Source of the DNA: Streptomyces sp. S4.7
GTDB taxonomy: Bacteria > Actinomycetota > Actinomycetes > Streptomycetales > Streptomycetaceae
Assembly (NCBI RefSeq): GCF_010384365.1
Contig: NZ_CP048397.1
Coordinates: forward strand, 3,968,001 to 4,032,000
DNA: 64,000 nucleotides
Direction of reading: 5' to 3'
In this document: positions 1 through 7,580 of the stretch, piece by piece
Position numbering within the stretch: the stretch's first letter is position 1
Layout: each line of letters begins with the position of its first letter
Position numbers and translations under genes: made by a program
The notes under the pieces: model-generated
Told to the model about the DNA's origin: nothing
Database searches by the model: none
What the model saw: the letters and a program-made list of their open reading frames with translations, nothing else

Positions 1-130
1 CGTAGAAGGGCATGACGGGGGAGAGCTGCGGGCGGCCGTCCGACTTGATGGTGGCGAGCACGCCGAGGCGGCTCTGCGCGAGCAGTGCGCGCGGGTCGAA
101 CGGCGTGGACGGTGCGGATGATGTGGTCAT
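1..130 (-). CDS. PPOX-class F420/FMN-dependent enzyme, N-terminal fragment
   Basis: Partial gene running off the left edge. It starts at an ATG at 128-130 and gives about 43 residues. After a short Ser/Pro-rich lead comes RLGVLATIKSDGRPQLSPV, the first strands of the pyridoxamine-5'-phosphate-oxidase split-barrel fold as found in actinobacterial F420- or FMN-dependent reductases. It lies 45 bp downstream of the imine-reductase-like gene on the same strand, so the two probably share a transcript and could form a redox pair. The cofactor cannot be decided because the rest of the fold is outside the window. Confidence 0.7.
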   Translation of the reverse strand, partial: MTTSSAPSTPFDPRALLAQSRLGVLATIKSDGRPQLSPVMPFY

Positions 131-175
131 GTCCGGCTCCAAGTCGTGACGGGACGTCGGCTGTTCCCGCGTCCT

Positions 176-1048
176 CTATGGCTCGCGGAAGAGTTCGATC
201 ATCGACGCATACCCCTCGGTGCCGTGGCCGTTCGCCACGGAACGTTCCGCCAGGGCCCTGACGAACTTGGGGAACTCGGCGCTGACGCCGAGGAATTCAC
301 TCTCGTGGACCAGGTGGTTCATCGAGGCCAGATGGGTGTTCAGGGTGGCGTCGACGGCCGGGTACGCGCCCTTGTCGATCTGCTCCGCGTAGCCGGGGAC
401 CCAGTCCGCGATCATCTTGACGCTCTTGGCCGCGAGCGGTGCGAACACCGAGGCGTCGACGCCCGCCGCGCCGAGTACGGCGGCGCCCTGGAGGAAGCTG
501 TTCAGGACGCCCCACATCATGCCCAGCACCGCCACGTCGTACAGCGACGACAGGCCGTGGTCGTCGCCGAGGTGGGTCGCGGCCCCGCCGAAGAGCCGCA
601 GGGTCGGCTCGTGGGCGTCGAAGGTCGCGCGCGGCCCGCTGTAGAGGACGACGGCGTCCGCCGTGCCCACGCCGTCCGGGTCGGTCAGGATCGCGCCGTC
701 GAGATACGTGGCGCCGTGCCCCGCCGCCCACCGCGCCGTCTCACGGGCTCCCTCGGACGTGCCCGACGTCAGGTTCACCAGGACCCGGCCGTCGAGAGAG
801 CCGGCCACCGGGTCGAGGAGTCCGTGCACGGCGTCGTAGTCCAGGACGCAGATGATCACGAGCTGGCTCGCCGCGACGGCGTCGGCGACCGAGTCCGCGA
901 GCTCGGCGCCCTTGGCGACGAGAGGTTCGGCCTTGGCCGCCGTACGGTTCCACACGGTCGTGGCGTGCCCCTCGCGCAGAAGGGCCTCGGCCAGCGCCTG
1001 GCCCATCAGACCCAGGCCCAGCACGGTCACGGGTGCAGCAGCATTCAT
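176..1048 (-). CDS. NAD(P)-dependent oxidoreductase of the imine reductase / 6-phosphogluconate dehydrogenase-like family
   Basis: A 290-residue protein, the usual length for imine reductases. The N-terminus carries a Rossmann dinucleotide loop (GLGLMGQALAEALL) followed by VWNRT, where the arginine after the second strand suggests NADPH preference. The middle has the LVNLTSGTS and GATYLDGAI segments typical of the beta-hydroxyacid dehydrogenase superfamily. The C-terminal half is the all-helical dimerisation domain. ATG at 1046-1048 is chosen because GAGGAG lies 6 nt upstream; an in-frame start 45 nt further out lacks one. The gene is divergent from a MerR regulator across a MerR-type promoter, so it is the likely target of that regulator. 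The substrate, perhaps a cyclic imine, cannot be inferred. Confidence 0.8.
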   Translation of the reverse strand: MNAAAPVTVLGLGLMGQALAEALLREGHATTVWNRTAAKAEPLVAKGAELADSVADAVAASQLVIICVLDYDAVHGLLDPVAGSLDGRVLVNLTSGTSEGARETARWAAGHGATYLDGAILTDPDGVGTADAVVLYSGPRATFDAHEPTLRLFGGAATHLGDDHGLSSLYDVAVLGMMWGVLNSFLQGAAVLGAAGVDASVFAPLAAKSVKMIADWVPGYAEQIDKGAYPAVDATLNTHLASMNHLVHESEFLGVSAEFPKFVRALAERSVANGHGTEGYASMIELFREP

Positions 1049-1086
1049 TCTTCGCTCCTCGATATGGCTTGGTGCGCGTGACAGAA

Positions 1087-1117
1087 TCTTCAACGTTCAT
1101 ACCGATATGAAGGTCAA
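1087..1117 (-). promoter_or_regulatory. MerR-type promoter and operator in the divergent region
   Basis: Read on the minus strand there is TTGACC (complement of 1112-1117), then a 19-bp spacer, then TGAAGA/GAAGAT as a weak -10. The spacer contains the imperfect palindrome TTCATATCGGTATGAA. An over-long 19-20 bp spacer with a dyad inside is the classic MerR-activated promoter design. It faces the oxidoreductase gene and sits about 13 bp from the start of the MerR gene. Function is inferred. Confidence 0.6.
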
Positions 1118-1129
1118 GGGGGAGCCGCC

Positions 1130-1519
1130 GTGCTGATCGGGGAGCTGAGCCGGCGGACGAGTGTCCACGCTCATCAGTTGCGGTACTACGAGGCCCAGGG
1201 CCTGCTCGAACCGGAGCGCGGAGCCAACGGCTACCGCGAGTACGGCAGCGACGCGGTCGTGACCGTGACGCAGATCAGAAGGCTCCTCGAAGCGGGGCTC
1301 TCGACCGAGGAGATCGCCTTCCTGCTGCCCTGTGCCACCGGCGCGGGACCCGATCTCCTGCCCTGCGACGACGTCCTGGAGATGCTCCGGGCGCGCCAGC
1401 GGGGACTGGACGATCACATCGACACGCTTCTCCGCTCGCGCCGGACGCTTCAGGAGTTCATCGACGCGACCGAGCGGCGGGCGTCGCCGTACGCCCGGTC
1501 CGGGGCATGCGAGGCCTGA
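1130..1519 (+). CDS. MerR family transcriptional regulator
   Basis: A 129-residue protein with the MerR winged helix at the N-terminus: IGELSRRTSVHAHQLRYYEAQGLL, interrupted here only for description, followed by the wing NGYREY. A long dimerisation helix fills the C-terminal half (RARQRGLDDHIDTLLRSRRTL). Two cysteines (LLPCATG and LLPCDDV, about residues 65-77) lie between DNA-binding and coiled-coil regions and could sense a thiol-reactive or metal ligand, but no known metal motif is present. The start is GTG at 1130, preceded by AAGGGGGAG. It is divergent from the oxidoreductase and presumably regulates it. Confidence 0.85.
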   Translation: MLIGELSRRTSVHAHQLRYYEAQGLLEPERGANGYREYGSDAVVTVTQIRRLLEAGLSTEEIAFLLPCATGAGPDLLPCDDVLEMLRARQRGLDDHIDTLLRSRRTLQEFIDATERRASPYARSGACEA

Positions 1520-1598
1520 GCGCGCCGGCGTCGGCACGGGTGTTGGCGTCGGCCGCGGGGATGTGTGCGGGGACGCGTGCGATCGAGCCAGTCGCGGA

Positions 1599-1616
1599 AG
1601 CGGGGGAACACCCGCT
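1599..1616 (+). terminator. short GC hairpin in the 1520-1889 intergenic region
   Basis: AGCGGG and CCCGCT form a 6-bp stem with a 6-nt loop, 80 bp after the MerR stop. There is no U-tract, which is common in actinomycetes. Apart from this and the iron-box promoter further on, the 370-bp gap between the MerR gene and the decarboxylase shows no credible gene. Confidence 0.3.
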
Positions 1617-1652
1617 CCGTGTCCGGAAATCGCCCCCCGCGCATGGGCCATT

Positions 1653-1693
1653 TTGGCATCTACCCGGCAAGGCTTTAGGTTAGGCTCGCCTAA
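1653..1693 (+). promoter_or_regulatory. Iron-box (DmdR/IdeR-type) promoter of the siderophore operon
   Basis: Positions 1675-1693 read TTAGGTTAGGCTCGCCTAA, which matches the 19-bp Streptomyces iron-box consensus except for about one base. A -35-like TTGGCA at 1653-1658, a 17-bp spacer and TAGGTT at 1676-1681 place the -10 inside the box, so a bound Fe(II)-DmdR repressor would block polymerase. A leader of roughly 200 nt follows before the first gene. Iron repression of the whole downstream operon is inferred from family knowledge. Confidence 0.9.
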
Positions 1694-1889
1694 GTCTTCG
1701 GCCGGCCCCCCGGCGTGTGCCGCCGCCGCCGACCGCTCTGTTCTCATCCGAAGGGGCCCATGTCAGCGCCCGGCACGGCCCCCGGACCCACCCGGTCGGG
1801 GCCGCAGGCCCACCGGCCACGGCCGGCGCCGCACGGGACCCACCCGGGCCGGTTCGATTCCCCACCCCCCAGCCGAGGTTGAAACCGAC

Positions 1890-3134
1890 GTGTCCGTCCA
1901 GTTCCCGCCATCCGCCGCGCCGCTCGTCGCCCACCCCGTGGACGTCCTGCCGGCCCCCGTCCGCAGCCGACTGCTGGAGATGGCGCGGGGCGCCGAACCC
2001 GTGTCGGCGTACGTGTACGACGGAGAGGTCGCCGCCGCGCGCGCCCGGGAGCTGCGCGCCGCGCTGCCCGACTGGGCGGCCGTCTACTACGCGGTCAAAG
2101 CCAACTCGTTCCCCGGCATCGTCCACGCCCTCGCCCCGCACGTCGACGGCTTCGAGGTCGCCTCCGTCAGCGAACTGGAACTCGCCCTGACAGCGGCCGG
2201 GTTCGCGGACACGCCGGCCGTCGTCGCCGCCGGGCCCGCCAAGTCCGTACCCGTCCTCACCGCGCTCGTCCGCGCCCGCGTCGAGGCGATCAACGCCGAG
2301 AGCCTGCTCGAACTCCACCGGATCAGCCGTATCGCCGTCGCCGAAGGCGTCACCGCGCGCGTCGCGCTGCGCGTCAATCCGGCCGGCATCCCGATCAGCG
2401 GCTCGCTCCACATGGGCGGCGCGCCCTCGCAGTTCGGGGTCGCCGAGCCCGACGTGCCGGACGTCCTGGCCGCCGCGGGCAAGCTCCCCGGCCTCGACAT
2501 CGTCGGCTTCCACATCCACGCCGCGTCCAACAACCTCGACGCGGACACCCATGCGGCGTACCTGCGTTGGTGCGTCGAGTGGAGCGTCCGCACGGCCGCC
2601 GCCACCGGCATCGAGCTGCGGCACATCGACATCGGCGGCGGCATAGGCGTGGCGTTCGAGGGCGAGGCGCCCTTCGACATGGCCCGCTTCGGTGAACTCA
2701 CGGCGCTCGTCGAGCCACCCGTAGGGGTGAAGGTCGTGCTGGAGCCCGGCCGGTTCCTGGTGGCGGACTGCGGCTGGTACGCCGCCGAGGTGACCGACGT
2801 CAAAGCCTCGTTCGGCGAGTGGTTCGCCGTACTGCGTGGCGGAATCAACCACTTCCAACTGCCCACCTCCTGGGACATCGTGCACAACGTCGCCGTGCTG
2901 CCCGTCGACGCGTGGGAGGCGGGTGAGGGGTGTCCGAGGCCCGCCGCCGAACACACGCGTGTCACCGTCGTGGGCGAGCTGTGCACGCCCGAGGACACCC
3001 TGCTGCGCGACGTGTACGTCGAGCGGGTGCGCGCCGGTGATCTCGTCGTCTTCCCCAACGCGGGCTCCTACGGCTGGGAGTTCGCCATGCACGCCTTCCT
3101 CGGCCACCCGGTCGCCGGGCGCCAGCTGCTCTGA
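1890..3134 (+). CDS. Type III PLP-dependent decarboxylase (DapDC/ornithine decarboxylase fold)
   Basis: A 414-residue protein with an alanine-racemase-type barrel followed by a C-terminal beta domain. The PLP lysine is K70 in YYAVKANSF. HIHAASNN, the phosphate-binding DIGGGIG and EPGRFL follow in the expected order, and GELCTPEDTL near residue 365 carries the catalytic cysteine of the family. The start is GTG 1890, with GAGG 11 nt upstream; the frame stays open further upstream, but that part crosses the iron box and is non-coding. It is the first gene after the iron-box promoter, so it belongs to siderophore assembly. In staphyloferrin B synthesis a relative (SbnH) decarboxylates a citryl-diaminopropionate intermediate; a similar tailoring role is possible, but the substrate is unknown. 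Confidence 0.8.
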   Translation: MSVQFPPSAAPLVAHPVDVLPAPVRSRLLEMARGAEPVSAYVYDGEVAAARARELRAALPDWAAVYYAVKANSFPGIVHALAPHVDGFEVASVSELELALTAAGFADTPAVVAAGPAKSVPVLTALVRARVEAINAESLLELHRISRIAVAEGVTARVALRVNPAGIPISGSLHMGGAPSQFGVAEPDVPDVLAAAGKLPGLDIVGFHIHAASNNLDADTHAAYLRWCVEWSVRTAAATGIELRHIDIGGGIGVAFEGEAPFDMARFGELTALVEPPVGVKVVLEPGRFLVADCGWYAAEVTDVKASFGEWFAVLRGGINHFQLPTSWDIVHNVAVLPVDAWEAGEGCPRPAAEHTRVTVVGELCTPEDTLLRDVYVERVRAGDLVVFPNAGSYGWEFAMHAFLGHPVAGRQLL

Positions 3135-3169
3135 GCCGTCTCCTCCACCTCATACTCCGGAGCCGATCC

Positions 3170-4159
3170 ATGACCGTTCCCGCTGCCACGCTGTCCGCCT
3201 CCGGGTATCCCGCCGGTGACCCGGACACCGGCGACGCCGGCGCCCCCGGTGACGCCCACTCCATCCTGGAGCGGCAGCGCGCCAGGGAGTCGTCCGCGCG
3301 CACGTACGCCCGCAGCTTCCCGATCGTCCCGGCCCGCGCCCACGGGATGACGATCGAGGGCGTCGACGGCCGCCGCTGTCTCGACTGCCTCTCCGGCGCC
3401 GGAACGCTCGCGCTCGGCCACAACCACCCCGTCGTGCGCGAAGCCCTCCGGCGCACGCTCGACAGCGGGGCGCCACTGCATGTGCTCGACCTCGCGACAC
3501 CGGAGAAGGACGACTTCACCGACGCGCTGTTCGAGACGCTGCCGAAGGCGTTCGCCGACCGCGCCCGCGTCCACTTCTGCGGGCCCGCCGGGACGGACGC
3601 CGTCGAGGCCGCGCTGAAGCTGACCCAGACGGCGACCGGGCGGCGCGGAGTGCTCGCGTTCACCGGCACGTTCCGGGGCAACACGCTGGCGATGGCGACG
3701 GGCGCGGCGACGCTCCGGTACGTCACGCGCGAAGGGCTGGCGGAGCGGTCGGCGACGGTCGGCGCGCGGATGTCGGCGCGGCTCGACGGGCTGCGGTCCG
3801 AACTGCCGCTGATCGGCGACGTACGGGGGCGCGGGCTGATGATCGGCGTCGAGATCATCGACCCCGAGGGGCCGTCGGACTCCTGCGGGGCCCGGCCGGT
3901 GGCGCCCGGACTGGCGGCGCGGGTTCAGGAAGGCTGCCTGAAGCGGGGGCTGATCCTGGAACTGGGCGGGCGGTTCGGGTCGGCGGTGCGGCTGCTGCCG
4001 CCGCTGGTGATCACGGACGAGGAGGCCGAGTCGGTGCCGGAGCGGCTGACGGAGGCGATCGCCGAGGTGGCGAAGGCGCCGGGGAAACCGAAGCCGTCGA
4101 AGGCACCGGAGTCCGTGGACGGTGCCGGGGCCGTGGGTGTTTCCGGGCGGGCGGCGTGA
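3170..4159 (+). CDS. Diaminobutyrate-2-oxoglutarate aminotransferase with an internal deletion removing the PLP lysine
   Basis: A 329-residue class III aminotransferase of the RhbA/EctB type, whose members usually have 420-470 residues. The N-terminal part is normal (LSGAGTLALGHNHP, FCGPAGTDAVEAALKL). At about residue 164 (nt 3659) the protein jumps from the strand RRGVLAF straight to TGTFRGNTLAMA, a segment that in relatives lies after the catalytic lysine loop. Roughly 130-140 residues are therefore missing in frame, including the substrate loop and the SKA-type PLP lysine. The C-terminal domain is intact (GDVRGRGLMIGVEI). As written, the enzyme should be inactive, so L-2,4-diaminobutyrate would have to come from another source such as EctB. 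Its GTGA overlap with the next gene is preserved. Confidence 0.75.
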   Translation: MTVPAATLSASGYPAGDPDTGDAGAPGDAHSILERQRARESSARTYARSFPIVPARAHGMTIEGVDGRRCLDCLSGAGTLALGHNHPVVREALRRTLDSGAPLHVLDLATPEKDDFTDALFETLPKAFADRARVHFCGPAGTDAVEAALKLTQTATGRRGVLAFTGTFRGNTLAMATGAATLRYVTREGLAERSATVGARMSARLDGLRSELPLIGDVRGRGLMIGVEIIDPEGPSDSCGARPVAPGLAARVQEGCLKRGLILELGGRFGSAVRLLPPLVITDEEAESVPERLTEAIAEVAKAPGKPKPSKAPESVDGAGAVGVSGRAA

Positions 4160-5742
4160 CCACGGAGGCGCTGGGCGCCGCCGTCGAGGACGTACTGCGA
4201 GCACTCCGGCCGGAGACCGGGACCGAGTTGTCGGGCGGGGTGGGCGGAGCCGCCGCGCTGGAGCCGCTGGTACGTGACGTGCTGGGTGCGCTCGCGGCGG
4301 GCGCGGCACGGCGCGGCGGGCCGGTCGCGGCCGGTGCGCCGGCCGGGATCGAGGCGGCCGTCGCCGAGGTGTTCCGCACCGCGGGCGGTCCCAGGGCGCT
4401 CGGCGAGCTCACCGAACTGCTGTCGTACGGCAGCGCGGACCCGGCCGACCCCGCGTGCGCGGCGCATCTGCACTGCCCGCCGCTGGCCGTCGCCGTCGCC
4501 GCCGACCTGGCGGTGTCCGCACTGAACCCCTCCCAGGACTCCTGGGACCAGGCCCCTGCGGCAACTGCCCTGGAAACACTGCTCCTTCAGGAGCTGGCGG
4601 CCATGCTCGGGTACGACCCCGCCGAGGCGGCGGGCGTGCTCACCTCGGGGGGCACCGAGTCCAACCTGATGGGCCTGATGCTCGCCAGGGACCGGGTGCT
4701 CGGCGCGGCGACGGGCCGGCAGATCGAGCTGACGGGGGTGTCGAGGACGGGCGCCGGGGTCGGCCCGGGGGCGGTGGCCGGGGCACGGCCGAGGATCCTG
4801 GCGTCCGCCGCCGCGCACTTCTCGGTGCAGCGGGCGGCGGCCCTGCTCGGGCTCGGCGAGGACTCGGTCATCCCGGTCGCCGTCGACTCCCAACTCAGCA
4901 TGAAATCGGGCGCGTTGGCGGCGAAGCTGGAGCAGTGCGTCGAACGCGGGCAGCTGCCCGTCGCGATCGTCGCGACCGCCGGTACGACCGACACGGGCGC
5001 GATCGACCCGCTGCGGGAGTGCGCGGAGCTGGCGGCGGAGTACGGGGCATGGCTGCACGTGGACGCCGCGTACGGGGGCGGCGCGCTGCTGTCCGACCGG
5101 CTGGCGCCACTGCTTGACGGTATCGAACTGGCCGACTCCGTCTCCCTGGACTGGCACAAGCTGGGCTGGCAGCCCGCCGCCGCCGGGGTCTTCCTGGTGC
5201 GGAAGTCGCAGACGTACGCCTCGCTCGCGCGCCGCGCGGTCTATCTGAACCCGGCGGACGACGAGGAGGCGGGCTATCCGAGCCTGCTGGGTCTCTCACT
5301 GCGGACGACGCGCCGCGCGGACGCCTTCAAGATCGCGGTGACGCTGCGGACGCTGGGCCGGGAGGGGCTGGGGCGGCTGGTCGACGCGTGCCACGAGCTG
5401 GCGGTGGCGGGGGCGCGGGCGGCGGCCGCGCATCCGCGGCTGGAGCTGCACGGCGGGGGCGGGCCGGGTGGCGGAGATCCGGTGCTGACGGCGTTCCTGT
5501 TCCGGTACGTGCCGGCGGAGGGCGCGGCGGACGGGGCCCGCACCGACCACCTGAACGCTTCGCTGCGCCGGCGGTTGCTCCGCGAGGGCGGCGCGGTCGT
5601 GGGCCGCACGGAGCTGCCGGGGGAGGGGCCGGGGCGCGTACGGCTGAAGCTGACACTGCTGAACCCGCATGCGACGGTGGCGGAGGTGGAGCGGCTGCTG
5701 GACGCGGTGGTGGCCGCGGGTGTGGCGGAGGAGGGGTTGTGA
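4156..5742 (+). CDS. PLP-dependent L-2,4-diaminobutyrate decarboxylase-like protein (RhbB family)
   Basis: A 528-residue group II (fold type I) decarboxylase. Visible landmarks are TSGGTESNLMGLML, the histidine stacking on PLP in AAAHFSVQRAA, the aspartate in HVDAAYGGG and the Schiff-base lysine in DWHKLGWQP. In the rhizobactin 1021 and schizokinen pathways this family converts L-2,4-diaminobutyrate to 1,3-diaminopropane, the diamine later hydroxylated and joined to citrate. The GTG start overlaps the aminotransferase stop by 4 nt, indicating translational coupling. Its own end overlaps the next start in the same way. The diaminobutyrate substrate is inferred from its neighbours. Confidence 0.85.
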   Translation: MTTEALGAAVEDVLRALRPETGTELSGGVGGAAALEPLVRDVLGALAAGAARRGGPVAAGAPAGIEAAVAEVFRTAGGPRALGELTELLSYGSADPADPACAAHLHCPPLAVAVAADLAVSALNPSQDSWDQAPAATALETLLLQELAAMLGYDPAEAAGVLTSGGTESNLMGLMLARDRVLGAATGRQIELTGVSRTGAGVGPGAVAGARPRILASAAAHFSVQRAAALLGLGEDSVIPVAVDSQLSMKSGALAAKLEQCVERGQLPVAIVATAGTTDTGAIDPLRECAELAAEYGAWLHVDAAYGGGALLSDRLAPLLDGIELADSVSLDWHKLGWQPAAAGVFLVRKSQTYASLARRAVYLNPADDEEAGYPSLLGLSLRTTRRADAFKIAVTLRTLGREGLGRLVDACHELAVAGARAAAAHPRLELHGGGGPGGGDPVLTAFLFRYVPAEGAADGARTDHLNASLRRRLLREGGAVVGRTELPGEGPGRVRLKLTLLNPHATVAEVERLLDAVVAAGVAEEGL

Positions 5743-7580
5743 GCGGGGCGGGTGGTTGGCGGTGCGCTGCCCCGGACCCCGCTCCTCAATCGCCGGAGGG
5801 GCTTGATCGGTCCGCCGGGGTCGATCCGCTCGATCTACCCGATCCCCTCCGCGCCGCCGACTCCGTCGCCGTCGAGACCCTGCTCCGTGCCTACGTCCGG
5901 GAGACCGGGACCGACGTGCCCGGCAGCGGCAGCCTGCTGTATCTGGCCCTGCCGTGCAGTGCGCTGACCCTGCGCGTGCGGGTGCTGTACCGGTCCGTCA
6001 CCGGGTGGCACCGGTTCGGGAGCGTACGTGTCGTCACCTCCGGCAAGGGCGGCAGCCTGCCCGCCGACGTGGGGCTCGTCGCCGCCGCGCTCGTACGCGA
6101 GTCCACCCTCGGGCGCGGCGCGCCGCCGTACCTCGGCGCCGATGCCGTCGGGCGGATCGTCAACTCCGCCGTGCGGACCGGGGCGCACCTGGTGCGGCGG
6201 CGGGGCGAGACACCGGGGACGCGAGGGGTGACGCCGTTTCTCGACGCCGAGCAGGCGTTGCTGCTCGGGCACCCCTTCCACCCCGCGCCCAAGAGCCGCG
6301 AGGGCGCATCCGACAGCGAACTCGACGCGTACTCACCGGAGTTGAGAGGATCCTTCCCGCTGCACTGGTTTGCCGTGCACCCGGACGTCCTCGTGGGCGA
6401 GAGCGCGGACGGGCGCACCCCCGCCGAGTTGCTGCGCCCCCTCACCGACGGGCTCGGGCTGTCCGTACCCGACGGGATGACCGTGGTGCCCGCGCATCCG
6501 TGGCAGGCGCGGGACGTGCTCGCGAGGCCCGCCGTCCGCCCGCTCGTGGACGCGGGGCTGCTGCGGCCGCTGGGGCCCGCCGGGCCCCACTGGTACCCGA
6601 CCTCGTCCGTGCGGACCGTGCACCGGCCCGACGCCGGCGTCATGCTGAAGCTCTCCCTCGGTATGCGGATCACCAACTCCCGCCGCAACAACCTGCGCGG
6701 CGAGATGCGGCTCGGTGTCCGCGCGGCCCGGCTGCTGGCCGCCGGGCCCGCCGGACGGCTGCGGGCCGAGCATCCGGAGTTCGGGATCCTGCGCGACTCC
6801 GGGTGGGTGTCGGCCGGTGTGGACGGCGACGCCGAGACGGGGCTGGAGACCGCCGTACGCGACAACCCGTTCCGGGGCGGCGCAGGCGACGGGCTCTGCG
6901 TCGCCGGGCTGGTGGCCGAGCGGACCGGGCCCGGCGACGGCTCGCCGCCCGCGCACCGCGCGCTGCTCTCCGAGGCCGTCGCCCGTACCGCCCGCGCCCA
7001 CGGTGTCTCCACCGCGGAGGCGTCCGCGCGCTGGCTGGCCGCGTACCTGGACGTGCTCGCCGTTCCGCTCATCCGTCTCCGCGCCTGGTACGGCATCGCG
7101 CTGGAGCCGCACCACCAGAACACACTGGTCGCGCTCGGCGCGGACGGACTGCCGCGCGCCGGCTGGTACCGCGACAGCCAGGGTTACTACGTCGCCGCGT
7201 CCCACGCGGCCGACACGGAGCGGCTGTTGCCGGGCGCGGCCGACGGGCTCGACCTTGTCTTCGACGACGCGTTCGTGGACGAGCGCGTCGCGTACTACCT
7301 CGGCATCAACAACCTCCTCGGCCTCGTCGGCGCGTTCGGCGCCCTCGGGCTGGCCGACGAGGGCGACCTGCTGCGCGTGCTGCGTGCCCGGCTGGAGCGG
7401 CTGCGGGCCGCGGAGCCCGGCGCGAAGGCACTGCTCGACCTGCTGCTGGACGCGCCCGTGCTGCGCTGCAAGGGCAACTACCTGACCTGCGTGGACGGGC
7501 TCGACGAGCTCGTCGGGGACGTCGAGTCCCAGTCCGTCTACGTCGACCTGACCAACCCCCTCGCGGAGGCCCAGCGGTGA
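5739..7580 (+). CDS. IucA/IucC family siderophore synthetase (first of two)
   Basis: A 613-residue NRPS-independent siderophore synthetase. Family landmarks are the ATP-grasp-like core with HPFHPAPKSR, VVPAHPWQ, KLSLGMRITNSRRNN, and LEPHHQNTLV followed by YYVAAS, then a C-terminal ferric-reductase-like helical domain. It activates a carboxylate (citrate or a citryl monoamide) as the acyl-adenylate and condenses it with an amine or hydroxylamine. GTG 5739 is chosen because GAGGAGG lies 4-5 nt upstream and it gives a GTGA overlap with the decarboxylase; the frame is open upstream but only inside the preceding gene. The stretch after the start (about residues 2-25) is Pro-rich and poorly conserved in style. 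Confidence 0.9.
   Translation: MSGAGGWRCAAPDPAPQSPEGLDRSAGVDPLDLPDPLRAADSVAVETLLRAYVRETGTDVPGSGSLLYLALPCSALTLRVRVLYRSVTGWHRFGSVRVVTSGKGGSLPADVGLVAAALVRESTLGRGAPPYLGADAVGRIVNSAVRTGAHLVRRRGETPGTRGVTPFLDAEQALLLGHPFHPAPKSREGASDSELDAYSPELRGSFPLHWFAVHPDVLVGESADGRTPAELLRPLTDGLGLSVPDGMTVVPAHPWQARDVLARPAVRPLVDAGLLRPLGPAGPHWYPTSSVRTVHRPDAGVMLKLSLGMRITNSRRNNLRGEMRLGVRAARLLAAGPAGRLRAEHPEFGILRDSGWVSAGVDGDAETGLETAVRDNPFRGGAGDGLCVAGLVAERTGPGDGSPPAHRALLSEAVARTARAHGVSTAEASARWLAAYLDVLAVPLIRLRAWYGIALEPHHQNTLVALGADGLPRAGWYRDSQGYYVAASHAADTERLLPGAADGLDLVFDDAFVDERVAYYLGINNLLGLVGAFGALGLADEGDLLRVLRARLERLRAAEPGAKALLDLLLDAPVLRCKGNYLTCVDGLDELVGDVESQSVYVDLTNPLAEAQR

Noticed and set aside
1332..1889. Upstream extension of the first siderophore gene by 186 codons
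   Set aside because: It would run through the 3' end of the MerR gene and the iron-box promoter, and the decarboxylase fold begins after GTG 1890.
1890..3134. Housekeeping diaminopimelate decarboxylase (lysA) for lysine synthesis
   Set aside because: Same fold, but the iron-box promoter and siderophore neighbours argue for a specialised substrate.
5388..5738. Upstream extension of the first IucA/IucC protein
   Set aside because: It lies wholly inside the preceding decarboxylase gene in another frame; GTG 5739 has a strong ribosome site and the usual overlap.
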